Shown: piece by piece, positions 39,887 through 60,339 of the stretch
Layout: every line of letters starts with the position of its first letter
How positions within the stretch are numbered: the first letter of the stretch is position 1
Source: Oryzias latipes
Taxonomy: Eukaryota > Chordata > Actinopteri > Beloniformes > Adrianichthyidae
Direction: 5' to 3'
Assembly: GCF_002234675.1 (NCBI RefSeq)
Contig: NC_019866.2
Span: forward strand, 8,399,261 to 8,463,260
DNA: 64,000 nt
Notes under the pieces: model-generated
Told to the model about the DNA's origin: nothing
Database searches by the model: none
What the model saw: only the letters and a program-made list of their open reading frames with translations
Position numbers and translations under genes: made by a program

Positions 39887-40051
39887 GTGACCCACCTAAC
39901 ACTCCAGAGACGTGACTGTGGGACGGACATCCTACCCTCCTGCTGTTTTCTGTCCTTTCCATAAAGGCAGAATTTATGATATACAGACTCTGGAACTAAA
40001 GTTTTAATGAGTCTTTCCCATAGTGCCCCTTTGCTTTGCCATCCTGTCACC

Positions 40052-41122
40052 ATGCAGAGCAAGTACTCCCAGTACTACAACACAAATCTCATACGTTTAC
40101 ACTATGCTCATGCCAAGAACATGAGCAAAGCTGAAATACATGAAAGGGAATCAGAAAAGGATCACCCCGACCTTCTCAGTATTATCATCCTGGTCATCTG
40201 CACCATCATCATCTTCGAGAATCTCCTGGTTCTGATGGCTGTGTGGCGCAACAAGAAATTTCACTCTGCCATGTTTTTCTTCATTGGAAACTTGGCATTC
40301 TCCGACCTGCTGGCGGGCTGTGCCTACATAGTCAATATAATCCTGTCAGGGCCACGGACCTATTCACTGTGCCCAGTGCAGTGGTTCATCAGGGAAGGCA
40401 CAGCGTTCATAGCTCTGGCTGCTTCAGTCTTCAGCTTGTTGGCCATAGCTATAGAGCGCTATGTTGCTATCACAAAGGTCAAAGTATACGGCTCCAACAA
40501 ATCATGCCGCATGTTTCTGCTGATAGGAGCATGCTGGGTCACCTCCATCCTGCTCGGGGGACTTCCCATCCTCGGCTGGAACTGTATTTTTGACCTTGGA
40601 GATTGCTCGACTGTGCTGCCACTCTACTCCAAGAAGTACATTGTCTTTGTTGTCACTGTTTTCAGCCTCATACTGCTCTCCATTCTCATTCTCTACGTGA
40701 GAATCTACTTGATTGTGCGCTCCAGCAACCAAGTAACAACCAACATGCAAGCATACTCCCTTCTGAAAACGGTCACAATAGTGCTGGGAGTCTTCATCGT
40801 GTGCTGGCTGCCTGCTTTTACCATCCTCCTCCTGGATTCCTCCTGCAGTATACAAGTCTGCACCATCCTGGACAAGGCCAAAATCTTTTTCGGCTTCGCC
40901 ACTCTGAACTCAGCACTCAACCCAGTGATCTACACGCTGCGCAGTAAGGACATGAGAAGAGAGTTTCTGCGGGTGTTGTGCTGCTGGGGGGTGCTGCAAA
41001 GCGGGCGTCCATCCGATCGCTGTCTGATCCCCCTGAAGAGCTCTAGCTCTCTGGAACACTGTACAAACAAACACGAACATCAGATGGTTCCCATCATGAA
41101 AGACTGTACCACCTGTGTCTGA
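40052..41122 (+). CDS. s1pr2: sphingosine-1-phosphate receptor 2 (class A GPCR)
   Basis: Plasma-membrane receptor for sphingosine-1-phosphate; S1PR2 couples mainly to G12/13 and Rho. Single coding exon, 356 residues. The N-terminus MQSKYSQYYN carries a sequon at N23. Seven hydrophobic segments start near residue 40. R114-E115 (WFIREGTAF) match the S1P head-group pair of the family. The TM3 end is E135-R136-Y137, TM6 has FIVCWLPAF, TM7 has LNPVIY, and cysteines LCCW after TM7 are likely palmitoylated. The start at 40052 (CACCATG) is preferred because it lines up with family members; an in-frame ATG at 40007 would add 15 residues. The exon begins at 39887. The match to S1PR2 over other S1P receptors rests on GASW/GACW-type TM4 and GGLPILGWNC blocks, the N-terminus and dnmt1 next door. 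The reading frame is intact. Confidence 0.95.
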   Translation: MQSKYSQYYNTNLIRLHYAHAKNMSKAEIHERESEKDHPDLLSIIILVICTIIIFENLLVLMAVWRNKKFHSAMFFFIGNLAFSDLLAGCAYIVNIILSGPRTYSLCPVQWFIREGTAFIALAASVFSLLAIAIERYVAITKVKVYGSNKSCRMFLLIGACWVTSILLGGLPILGWNCIFDLGDCSTVLPLYSKKYIVFVVTVFSLILLSILILYVRIYLIVRSSNQVTTNMQAYSLLKTVTIVLGVFIVCWLPAFTILLLDSSCSIQVCTILDKAKIFFGFATLNSALNPVIYTLRSKDMRREFLRVLCCWGVLQSGRPSDRCLIPLKSSSSLEHCTNKHEHQMVPIMKDCTTCV

Positions 41123-42885
41123 TACGCCACAACAGAGGAGTTTCATTCATGCACATGTGAGAGACATCAGAGGCTTGCATGAGATCCGACGGAGAAGCTG
41201 TGTTCATAGGGAAAATGTTGACGGAGAGCAGGTCATGTGACTCAAAATGTCTTGGAGGCTGAGAGACATCTATCTACAGGGACAACATTGTAAGATGGAT
41301 GGTTTCCTTCATAATTCAATCATAACTGAGCAACTTCCCAAGACGGTTCAATTTGAACAAAATAAGTGTGTTAATACACAGTGTTTCAAGAGGGAGCCAG
41401 TTGTGTGGATTAAGAAATGTGAAAAAAGCAACATTTAATAGGTACTTTTATATATGGAGCAAACAATTTTTACATAGTTTTTTTGTTTAACAACCCAAAC
41501 CCTCCTGAAAGCCTTAAACAGAAAAGCAGAGTATTCAGAGTACTGAATATTTAGTCGGGAAGTTTTTTAAACAACATTATTAATTTTTAAAATAGCAAAG
41601 TTGCACTTTTAAAAGGAGACTGGCATGATTCTCTCCACATAAGGCCTATAGGTTTATCACTCATTCTTGCACCATCAGTGAGCTCACCACCGTTTTAAAG
41701 CCAAAAATATTTAGCGACAAAAAAAATCTATGTATACCATATATAATCTTCCTTAACCAATTTGTTAAACTTCATCAAAAGTACATAATCTGCTTACATT
41801 TAATGCATGAAATCCTTATGCCTATGATAGCATATACTCAGCTCCATCTTCCACCACTAACACCCCTTTTCATTGTTGCGCCTCATAATCTGTCCCTCTT
41901 GCTTTTACTGTTGTCTTTTGTATCGAAACAATTTCCGTTGAGGAAGGCCAAATCAGAACTCACATTTCCTTGAGTGTGCTGGCATTTGCTGAATTTTACA
42001 GAAATTCTTCGGCCACTTTGCCAGTGACACATGACAGTGTTTTAGCAACTTGGAACAGCGGTGTGCCAATTTCTGTCTGAGTTCTTCTCTTTGGGAAAAA
42101 GGCTGAATGTATGTATGAAGTGTTTGGGGTGTGTGCTCCACTATGACAGTATTAATGGTCAGAATTCCTAAATCATTGGTGAGCAAAGAGAGAGCGGGTT
42201 CGGTCCCTCTTACTATGTGGCCTCATTGCATCAATGACAAGAACCGGTAGTTGGCATCATTTAGTTAATTATTGCAAAACCTGGGGTATAAAAGCATCCA
42301 TGTTTTCAGAATTCGCTCGCCTCCAGTTTTGAAAGCCTGTGAGGGATTTGCCCTCATAGGAGGTCAGCTTCATCTTCATCCTCTGACATGCAGTGACATG
42401 TAGCTTCCTCCAGCTTTAGGAAGTCTTTTTGTTTTTTTTACTTGTCCGGTTCCTGTTGTTCAAGGTTACAAGAACCTTTTTCCTTTAGACAAAAATACAA
42501 CTATTCTCTCTGATAGTCCTCTTTGTAGTGACTGTTATGTCCAAGTAGAAATTGGTGAAAAGCACTTTGGCAGCTTCAATGATGTTTCCTTCTCCCAGTT
42601 TACTCCAATCAGGTGGTAAGATGTTTCAATCAATGTACCAGTGACTTCATTAAAACCTGACCATGGTTTTTATTGAAAACATGAACAATATGTATGTATG
42701 TTTGTATCTTTGTATACTATGTATGAATTTATGACTTCTGAGATGTGTTGTGTGCAATAGCTTTGTGTGTCTTGTAGCACGCTGCGTGTGTTAAACTGGT
42801 ACAAACTAAAACACTAATGTAGGTACATAAACATTTTGTTCATTGCATTCCAGTTTTATAAAATAAATGAATTATGAAAATTGTG
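41123..42885 (+). other. s1pr2: s1pr2 3' UTR
   Basis: AT-rich non-coding sequence follows the stop codon for about 1.76 kb to the AATAAA at 42862. No other coding signal is seen. The extent is inferred from the polyadenylation signal. Confidence 0.6.
42862..42867 (+). terminator. polyadenylation signal AATAAA (s1pr2)
   Basis: A canonical AATAAA is followed about 15 bases later by a GT-rich stretch (TTGTGTTTGTGTG), the usual arrangement for cleavage. It is the first well-formed signal after the s1pr2 stop that I noticed. Confidence 0.65.
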
Positions 42886-42899
42886 TTTGTGTGCATGAC

Positions 42900-44532
42900 T
42901 TTCATTTTGAGCTGTCTGTCATTTCTCAAATTTCTCTGCAGGTCCAGAGATGTTCTGTTTTTTTTCTTTTTTTCCCTTCATCTTCAAAGTACTTGAATAC
43001 AGCATTAAATCCAAACATGCTCTGACAAGGTCAGAGAAACCTTTGCTCCAACATAAAAGGTTCAAATTGTGCGTGCAAACACTGCGTGGGCATTAATCAT
43101 AGCTCTGTTGCCTAATAAAATTATTTCGTTGCTTAAAGGCTAAAACAAGACGAGGCAATGATGGGAAGCTGGGCAGAAGATGGGGAGGCTAAATAATGGG
43201 TGTGGCAAAGAATTATGTCTATTCGTTTGATAACTGTCTGGGAGAAGCATAGCAAAATAACCCTGTAGGGGCTTTTGGTGAGGGGGATGCTTGGGGTGGA
43301 GGGGGCAGAGGCTGACTTATGGTGGCCTTGAGAGAGTTGGGGCTGTTTCCTGTCAGACGTCCAGAATTCCTGGGTGGGAACATTGACTGAATCCGTCCCA
43401 GGAGGCTCTGCTGTTGGGAATTCCGCCAAGTCTTTCCATTGCCCAGCAGGATATTACATCAGGACCAAAAACCTCCAAGTTGAATCTACAAAAATCTTTA
43501 CAGAAAACAAAAATAATCTTGTAATGCACCTAAAACACTTTAAAGTAGATTAGAAATGTGTCATATGTATAGTAAAAAGGAAATCTTGATTAGAATATGC
43601 ATTAACTCTTAAAATCTTATTGTCTGCTGACATTGTATGATGGTATGGTGGAAGGACCCTCAGTTAGATTGGCAATGCAATTTACAGCATCACACCTGGA
43701 AAGTTTTGGCTGAAAGTACTCCATAGTTTCAACAGCTTATTGAGTAAAGTTACTTTAAATTTCACAATTTTGTGACATCAACCATTTGATTTTCCAGGTT
43801 TTGCCAAGTGTTTGTCTCCCAGTCACAGAGCCAGTTTCACTTTTTGACTTTGAGAATCTAAAGTTGCTTCACCAACACAAGATTTCACACTCTTGAAATG
43901 ACGGAATTTCTGTTTTATATTAAACATTAAAGAGGACAGTGGACCAAAGCATCCCCAAAAGAAACATTTTGCTTTGTTTTGTCACTGAAATGTTGCATTT
44001 TTCAGTCCATTCTCTTGTTCATTTAAACCAATAAGTAGCCTTTGACACACTATGCTATTGGAAAAACAATTGATAGTTATTTTTGAAATATTTTATTTGT
44101 AAAAATGATAAGAGGATGCTTAAAATCACATGGCATCACTTGTGTAACGACGCCATCTTGTGGAAAAACTGCACAATAGCTGTTGATCTTGAGCAATATT
44201 TTCTTTTTGTGCTAATCAAAATAAGAATAAAGTAAAAACATCAATCTTTGAAAGTATAACTTGGATACTTAAAATACCAATAATTGAAATAAACTTGGCA
44301 TCTTAAAGTCAAGTCAGCAACAAACTTCTGCCTGTGTAACTCCAAAGCCACATCATTATTTCAGAAGCCAATGAAAAAAAATGTTGTAACTTCCCAAGTA
44401 TGACAAAATAAGCTATTTCTTTCTGAATGCACCAGATCTGCTTACATCCTTGCAGATTTGACATTACTTAAAACCCAAACATGGAAATGTATTTTGGCTT
44501 TAGACTGTTAGTAAATAAATTTCACTAACTTA
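42900..44532. other. spacer between s1pr2 and dnmt1, no gene recognised
   Basis: AT-rich sequence. A short open frame at 43133-43429 (minus) has no recognisable domain. Nothing else stands out. Confidence 0.55.
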
Positions 44533-44533
44533 A

Positions 44534-44948
44534 CCCTTGTGCTATCCTATGGGGTCAAGATGACCATTGACGCGCTATCCCTTGTGCTATCCTAGGCACT
44601 TTACCATTGGGAGTTGGGTCATCTAGACCCACTAGAGAGTGCACTGAACCTTTTTTTTCAATGTTTTGTGAACCTCACTGGTGTCCATGGATTACATGAC
44701 ATCTTTCCACCTTTATCCACCTTTGTCATGGTAGGAATAACACATCAAAGTAAGGGTGGGGTCATCTAAAATAGCACAAGGGTTATTCATACCATGACAA
44801 AGGTGGATTAAGGTGGAAAGATGTCATGTAATCCATGGACACCAGTGAAGACCACAAATCGTTGAAGAAAAAGGTTCAGCGCACTGTCTAGTGGGGTCTA
44901 GATGACCTCACTCCCAATGTTGAAGTGCCTAGGATAGCCCAAGGGTTA
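44534..44948. mobile_element. miniature transposon with a second copy of its own family nested inside
   Basis: The outer ends are TTAACCCTTGTGCTATCC (left) and GATAGCCCAAGGGTTAA (right), inverted and bounded by TTAA. Inside, a second complete pair of ends (CCCTTGTGCTATCC near 44579, ATAGCACAAGGG ending near 44774) encloses a copy in the opposite orientation. Blocks such as TCCATGGATTACATGACATC appear once in each orientation. TTAA flanks and CCC termini suggest piggyBac-type mobilisation. No coding capacity. Confidence 0.75.
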
Positions 44949-45605
<657 letters not shown>

Positions 45606-45889
45606 GTGAAAGGAGCCCCCACCCCTTATCCATAACTCAATGTAAACACTTCGTGTCGCTTCCGCTTTGACAGTTAACCTACACGTTTGTGGAAAGGAGT
45701 GGGGGTTTACCGATCCATCTGGTTACATATCATTAAGTAAAATGACCTCATTTTGATAATTTAGGAGTTCTTTGAGGAGCAACTTATATTTGTGTATGTG
45801 GTTCGTGGGTTTGTGGTAACCTAAAATGACTTTAGTAGAAATATTGTTCATTATTTTTAATACGTATTACCCATGGATTGTTACGGTGG

Positions 45890-46065
45890 TACAGTCCACA
45901 ACACCCGGGTTTCCGCGCGAAAAGACGGCCCGCGCGCCCGAATTGCTTATAGCATTCACATAAGGAGACAGCACGCGGCAGTCGCTACCAGTGGTTCTGC
46001 TTTGTGTTTGATGACGGCGTACTAAAGTTCGTTTTAGCGGTTTTATTTTTTAGTTTGCAGTTACG
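45890..46065 (+). promoter_or_regulatory. dnmt1: dnmt1 promoter with E2F-type site
   Basis: A CpG-dense block directly precedes the start codon. TTTCCGCGCGAAAA at 45910-45923 contains GCGCGAAA (45915-45922), an exact E2F consensus on the minus strand. No TATA box is seen at the usual distance. E2F/RB control of Dnmt1 in S phase is established in mammals, so conservation is plausible; binding here is inferred. An AG just before TTACGATG (46060) resembles a splice acceptor, so an additional upstream exon cannot be excluded. Confidence 0.6.
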
Positions 46066-55453
<9,388 letters not shown>

Positions 55454-55652
55454 TTCATTTCCTGTTCAAGCACAATAAGATCTAGAAGTTCTGGGTTTTG
55501 GGATTGTTTTATTTTTTACTATTTGCTGTCTGTGAATTGACCACTATGGACATGTAATGTAGTACCCATCCCGTGTTTTAACTGCTTTTAATCATGTTCC
55601 TCGATGTTTAATGTGCAACAAATTGTATGTAGTTTTTATATGTTAAAATTCA

Positions 55653-55658
55653 AATAAA
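55653..55658 (+). terminator. polyadenylation signal AATAAA (dnmt1)
   Basis: A canonical hexamer lies 200 bases after the dnmt1 stop codon and defines a short 3' UTR (55454 to about 55680). Confidence 0.8.
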
Positions 55659-55984
55659 GCTCTTATGAAATTTTATTTTAGACTGAAGTAAATGGATATT
55701 TCACTCCGCAACCTGTTATCTATAGCATTAACTCCCATTCATGTATGCAGGTCAAATCCAAAATGTCCTTTTTTAATCTAAGTCCAGATTTAATGTTAAT
55801 GCTTTGAAACAGACAAGGTTCTAAAGAACTGAAAGTGTCCCTGGATTTTTTCCTGTTTAGAATTGGCTAAAGTTTTTACAAATTTCCCTACTATGCTTTG
55901 AAATTTGTTTATTGCAAGCAATTCAGACTAAAAGTATGTAGATTAAGTTTAGTCATTGGAAAATGAAAAATGCACACATTCTTT

Positions 55985-56186
55985 TAACCCTTGTGCTATC
56001 CTAGGCACTTTAACATTGGGAGTGGGGTCATCTAGACCCACTAGACAGTGCTCTGAACCTTTTTTCTTCAATGATTTGTGATCTTCACTGGTGTCCATGG
56101 ATTACATGAAATCTTTCCACCTTTGTCATGGTAGGGAGAACATGTCAATGTAAGGGTGGGGTCATCTAAGATAGCACAAGGGTTAC
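55985..56186. mobile_element. miniature transposon, CCCTTGTGCTATC family, intact copy
   Basis: It begins TTAACCCTTGTGCTATCC and ends GATAGCACAAGGGTTA, near-perfect inverted ends about 200 bp apart. TTAA is present at the left and TTAC at the right. It is the cleanest of four copies in the window and lies 0.3 kb downstream of the dnmt1 polyadenylation signal. No coding capacity. Confidence 0.8.
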
Positions 56187-56341
56187 GGCCCTTCAAGTTT
56201 GAAGTACTTCCTTTTGTAGATTTTGATTTATAAAAGCTCTTTTGTACTTAAAGGCATTTGTCATTTTGACAAATCTAATCAAGTTAAGTATTCACTTAAA
56301 AGCAACATGAAGCTGGAAATCTGTATTAAATGTATTATTTC

Positions 56342-57383
56342 AAGATTCAAGAACAACTTTATTAATCCCCGAAGGGAAATTTAGTTGCAGTAGCAGCACT
56401 AAGGAAATAGGGGGGATAAAGACAGACACAAAATATACAGGGAAGAAAAAAGGAAAAATTGGAATAAAATAATAGTATAACTGTACAGTCTGTAACTCTA
56501 GAATTCTCATGTACATCCAAGTCTGCCAGATGAATTGTGGAGTCTAATGGGAGAAATGACTTCCTGTATCGTTCTCAGGCACAGCGGGGTTGTATAAGTC
56601 TTCCGCTGAAACTGCTTCTCAGGTTGTCCACCTACCTGAAGAGGGGATGGGAGGGATTGTCCATGATGGTCCCCAGTTTAGCCAGTAGTCTGTCCCCCAC
56701 TACCTCTTCCAGATTGGCAGGCTTGAAGTCAATAACAGACCCTGCTTTTCTAATAAGTTTGTTCAGTCTGTTGGCGTCCTTTGCTTTGATGCCAGCACAC
56801 TGCAGCAAAGAAGATGGTGCTCGCCATGACAGACTGGTAGAACATGTGGAGCATCCTACTGCAAACATTGAAGGACCTGAGTCTCCTCAGGAAGTAAAGT
56901 CTGCTCGTACCCTTCTTCTAAACCGCCTCAGTGTTTGTGGACCAGTCCAGTTTATCGTCTAGATGTACACCCAGGAACTTGTAGGACGAGACAATTTCCA
57001 CATCCGTCCCACCGATACAGACTGGGGAGGGCGGAGACTTTCTCCTGCTAAAGTCAATCGCCATCTCTTTAGTCTTGGCCACGTTCAGCAGCAGGTAATT
57101 TTCCCCAGACCACCTGACGAAACACTCCACGAGGCTCCTATACTCCTCTTCCCGTCCATCTTTCACACACCCGACTACAGCTGTGTCATCCAAGTGCTTC
57201 TGGAGGTGACAGAGCTCAGAGTGGTACTGGAAGTCAGCTGTGTATGTGGTGAATAGGAAGAGGGACAGCACGGTTCCCTGAGGGGCTCCTGTGTTGCTTA
57301 TCAGGGTGTCAGACACACAGCTCTGCAGTCTCACAAACTGAGGTTGACCTGTCAGGTAGTCCTCAATCCACGAGACCAGGGCT
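56342..57383 (-). mobile_element. 5'-truncated non-LTR retrotransposon (LINE), reverse-transcriptase remnant
   Basis: The minus strand encodes the C-terminal part of a LINE reverse transcriptase. It shows NTGAPQGTVLS (the palm motif before the catalytic box), then LDDTAVVG in the place of the usual two-Asp box, then SSYKFLGVHLDDKLDW, then FAVGCSTCSTSLSWRAP near the end after a frame change. The 3' end is at the left (complement of AAGATTCAAGAACAACTTTA). The element stops abruptly at about 57383, the 5' truncation usual for LINEs. The motif style suggests a CR1/Rex1-like clade, but this was not tested. Frameshifts and stops make it inactive. Confidence 0.75.
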
Positions 57384-57524
57384 TTATTTATTTAATATTG
57401 GCTTTGTTGAAATTCTATGGTGTGTAAATGCAACATAAGCACACAATCTGTGAATTTGGTATAGAAATCAATCAAAAAACCTTAAAATTAATAAAACTGC
57501 AACGATATTTCTGAATTCATTCTC

Positions 57525-57530
57525 TTTATT
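57525..57530 (-). terminator. polyadenylation signal AATAAA (eif3g, minus strand)
   Basis: TTTATT on the plus strand is AATAAA for eif3g, 62 bases after its stop codon. The 3' UTR is very short. The LINE remnant begins about 140 bases beyond. Confidence 0.85.
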
Positions 57531-57591
57531 GAAGCAATAGCCACATTTTACCACAATAGAATCTGGCATCTTTCTAGAAATCCGTTTGAAC

Positions 57592-60191
57592 TCAGTTGTT
57601 TGAAGGCCTGTAAAGAGAATAAACAATGTTAGCACCAGTTTTAAAGCAATGTTTTAACACAAATACTTGAATGGGAGAAGAAGCTTACTTGGCCCATTCA
57701 ACATTAAGAATAAGATGGTCATATCCAAATCCTGAGACCCCCGCGATGGCTCTGGCGGCATCCTCCCGACGATGGAAACTGATGAAGGCAAACCCCTGCA
57801 GGAAATGAGATGCAGCGTTAACTGGAGCGCGTCATTCGCTCATGAGAGCACACATCAACTGTCTATCGACATATTAATATCAGATGCAGACAGAAGGCAG
57901 CTCTCACCAAAAAGATCTTTTTGGCTTATATAAGTTAGGGTTAATAGTTGTGATTACAAACAGAACCATGATTGGGTTAAAGTAACCTATTTTCAGTTGA
58001 AACAAGCCTTCATAACTGATCTGTACTGCTTTTTTTGAAATGGCCTCTAACCTTGGACTGCCCTGTATTCTTATCCTTGGCCAGATAAATCCTTGAGATG
58101 GAGCCAAACGGTCTGAAGAGTTCCTGCAGGTCCGTCTCACGGGTGTCCTCCGACAGGTTGGTCACACGAATGGTTGCATTGTCATCAGCTGTGCAATCAC
58201 ATACAATTTCAAGGGATAAAGTTTTGCTGCTGAAAATAATTGTACATGTTTTGCCCTGAAGCCTCACCTCTGCGGTTGGGCTGCATGGACTCTCCTCTTC
58301 CCCGGCCTCCATCCCTCAGACTTGGAGGAACGTACTTCCCCGTCTTGCTTTGGGCGGGCTGAGCAGGCTCTGGTTCCGCTAAGGAAAGTAAGAGGAAGCA
58401 GGAGTCACTGGTGAGGTGTTTAGAAAAAAAAAATTCTCAAATAGTGTTTCTGAGAATAAAGAGCAAATGCTACCGGCGCCAGCGGGCTTTTCCTTGTCTC
58501 CGGTAGACAGTCCAAGCTGCTCAGCCAGCTCTTTCTGCATGGGGCCCAGGGTGTCCTTGTATGGACAGCGGGTGGTCCAGTGGTCGCCTTTACAAATACG
58601 ACAGGACACAATCTTCTGTCCCTTTAGCTTGTTCATGGGATCCTCATCCTGGTCTTGAGCATTCAAATCCTGCAAAAAGCAAAATTAGTAAATCCACAAG
58701 GAAAGTTGGTTCACAACAATTAAGCAGAAAATAATATTTAATGCAAGTTATTACCTCTTTGCTGGAGATGAAAGTCATGAAGACATCATCACTGACTGTG
58801 GTGGTGGCAACATTTGGGCCAGGAGCATCAAACTCAGAGTTGCCAAACTTTTTCCAGTTCTGAAAAGAGTAAACTCACTGTTGCACAACAACCAATCCCA
58901 CAAAAGTAATCCCAGTTTAAACACAACTCCACAAACCTTCCTCCTGGCAACGGCTTTTGATGCTTTCCTCGTCTCAATCTTAAAAGTCCGTACAATCTAC
59001 AGAGATTGAAAAAGAATCCATGAAATAATTCAGTTGAAGCAGGTCATCACTTTAACCACTGTGGACATGCTGTTTACCTTATATTTCTTTCCATCTTCCT
59101 CGTCGATTTTATACTCTGTGATAGTTTTGATATTACCTCTAATCGTCTCCTTTGGGGAGGGAAGTGTGGCTGTCAATGACACAAAAACAAGTAGACAAAT
59201 GAATTACAGCCTAAAAATTCTTAGAAGATATTTTAGGTCATTTAATTTTTTCAACTGGGTCTAAACAAAAAAATTAGTTCACAAAGCAGCTAATAAGTAA
59301 TATGTTAATTTGTAACGAATCTTTGTATTGCGGTTTTTGTTTTTGGGTTGTGGTGATGCTAACATGTTTTATGAAAACAACAGAAGTAAATTTTGTATGC
59401 GTTTATAATGATTTATTAATTTAAAACCTAACAAGTAGAGGGCACAATAATATTTGGATGAATGGGCTACTTTTATCAAAATATTGTTAATAAGTTGTAT
59501 TGCGCGTTTAACATAATTAATTACAAATATTTTGTATCTATAATTTGTGTACAGATGTTCCAACTACATTTTATCATTAAATTACATTGAATTACATGTT
59601 GAATTCACTACACACAACTGTCCCAATTTTTAACGGGATTTGCCAAAAGTCTCGGGACGGACATGAATTAAATGCGAGCCAAACACGAATATTTTGAATA
59701 TTTGACATACTGCAAAATAATTAATTTGAGAGCAGTTACCGTCTCCTAACCTAACGGAGCTTGTTAGCTGCAAGCTTTTATGTTAGCCACATCGATGCTA
59801 TTTTGACAACAGAAAATTTGCGCCAACAACCGTCCAACATGACATTTCTCTAAAACCTATTTCTTTTAAAATAAAAACAATTTTAACACGTGTATACGCA
59901 ACGTTTTTCCCTGGATATATTTATTTTAAAAAGCAGACGAACACGTGGACATGAAGCCGGGTTAGCCGGCCTCCTTGAACCAAGCAGTGTTACCATAAAT
60001 TAGCTTCAATGCTAACAGCTTTCTTTCTTACTTTCATCTACTTCCTCCTCGACTTGGTCGGCCCAGCTGGGCTTAGAGCTAAAATACAGAGAAGATAATC
60101 AACATTAAACCAGTAAAAAAGACATTTGTGACATATAAACACTGATGGAAAATCTAAATGACACTCACTCGTCGTACTCCACCGACGGCAT
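57592..60191 (-). CDS. eif3g: eukaryotic translation initiation factor 3 subunit G
   Basis: Cytoplasmic RNA-binding subunit of eIF3, acting in mRNA scanning and reinitiation. Ten coding exons on the minus strand: 60191-60169, 60078-60032, 59169-59078, 58996-58937, 58859-58755, 58669-58474, 58378-58268, 58188-58052, 57795-57689, 57607-57592. They join in frame to 297 residues ([20 protein letters not shown] at the start, KPSNN at the end). Features: eIF3g N-terminal region ([20 protein letters not shown]); a CCHC-type knuckle [13 protein letters not shown] (C132, C135, H139, C144); a conserved [11 protein letters not shown] segment; and one RRM (about 216-294) with RNP2-like IRVTNL and RNP1 GFAFISF (258-264). 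The segment between the first acidic block and PSPKE is shorter than in the human protein. The gene is convergent with dnmt1 and on the same strand as the p2ry11-like gene. The frame is intact. Confidence 0.96.
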
Positions 60192-60260
60192 CCTGCGTGT
60201 TAGCTTAGCTCGAGAAGGACCGAGCCGCGCCGAGAGCAGGTCGCTTCCGGAACTTAAACT
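60192..60260 (-). promoter_or_regulatory. eif3g: eif3g core promoter with ETS-type motif
   Basis: A CpG-rich block lies immediately upstream of the start codon. CTTCCGG at 60244-60250 (CCGGAAG on the transcribed strand) matches the ETS/GABP core common in housekeeping promoters. No TATA box was noted. The block is hemmed in on its upstream side by an (AAT)n tract at 60274. Confidence 0.45.
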
Positions 60261-60273
60261 TCAAAATAATAGC

Positions 60274-60338
<65 letters not shown>
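60274..60338. repeat. (AAT)n trinucleotide microsatellite
   Basis: About 21 uninterrupted ATA/AAT units lie 83 bases upstream of the eif3g start codon. The open frame across it (poly-Ile) is an artefact. Confidence 0.97.

Positions 60339-60339
<1 letters not shown>

Noticed and set aside
40007-40051. Upstream in-frame ATG extending s1pr2 by 15 residues
   Set aside because: The ATG at 40052 has a better context (CACCATG) and its N-terminus lines up with known S1PR2 proteins.
40243-41146. Several 70-117 codon frames overlapping s1pr2 on both strands
   Set aside because: Shadow frames of the intact receptor gene with no domains of their own.
56537-57256. Plus-strand 141- and 97-codon frames
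   Set aside because: Antisense of the LINE reverse transcriptase remnant.
58010-58312. Separate RNA-binding protein frame
   Set aside because: It is eif3g exon 8 (first part of the RRM) plus intron sequence, not a separate gene.
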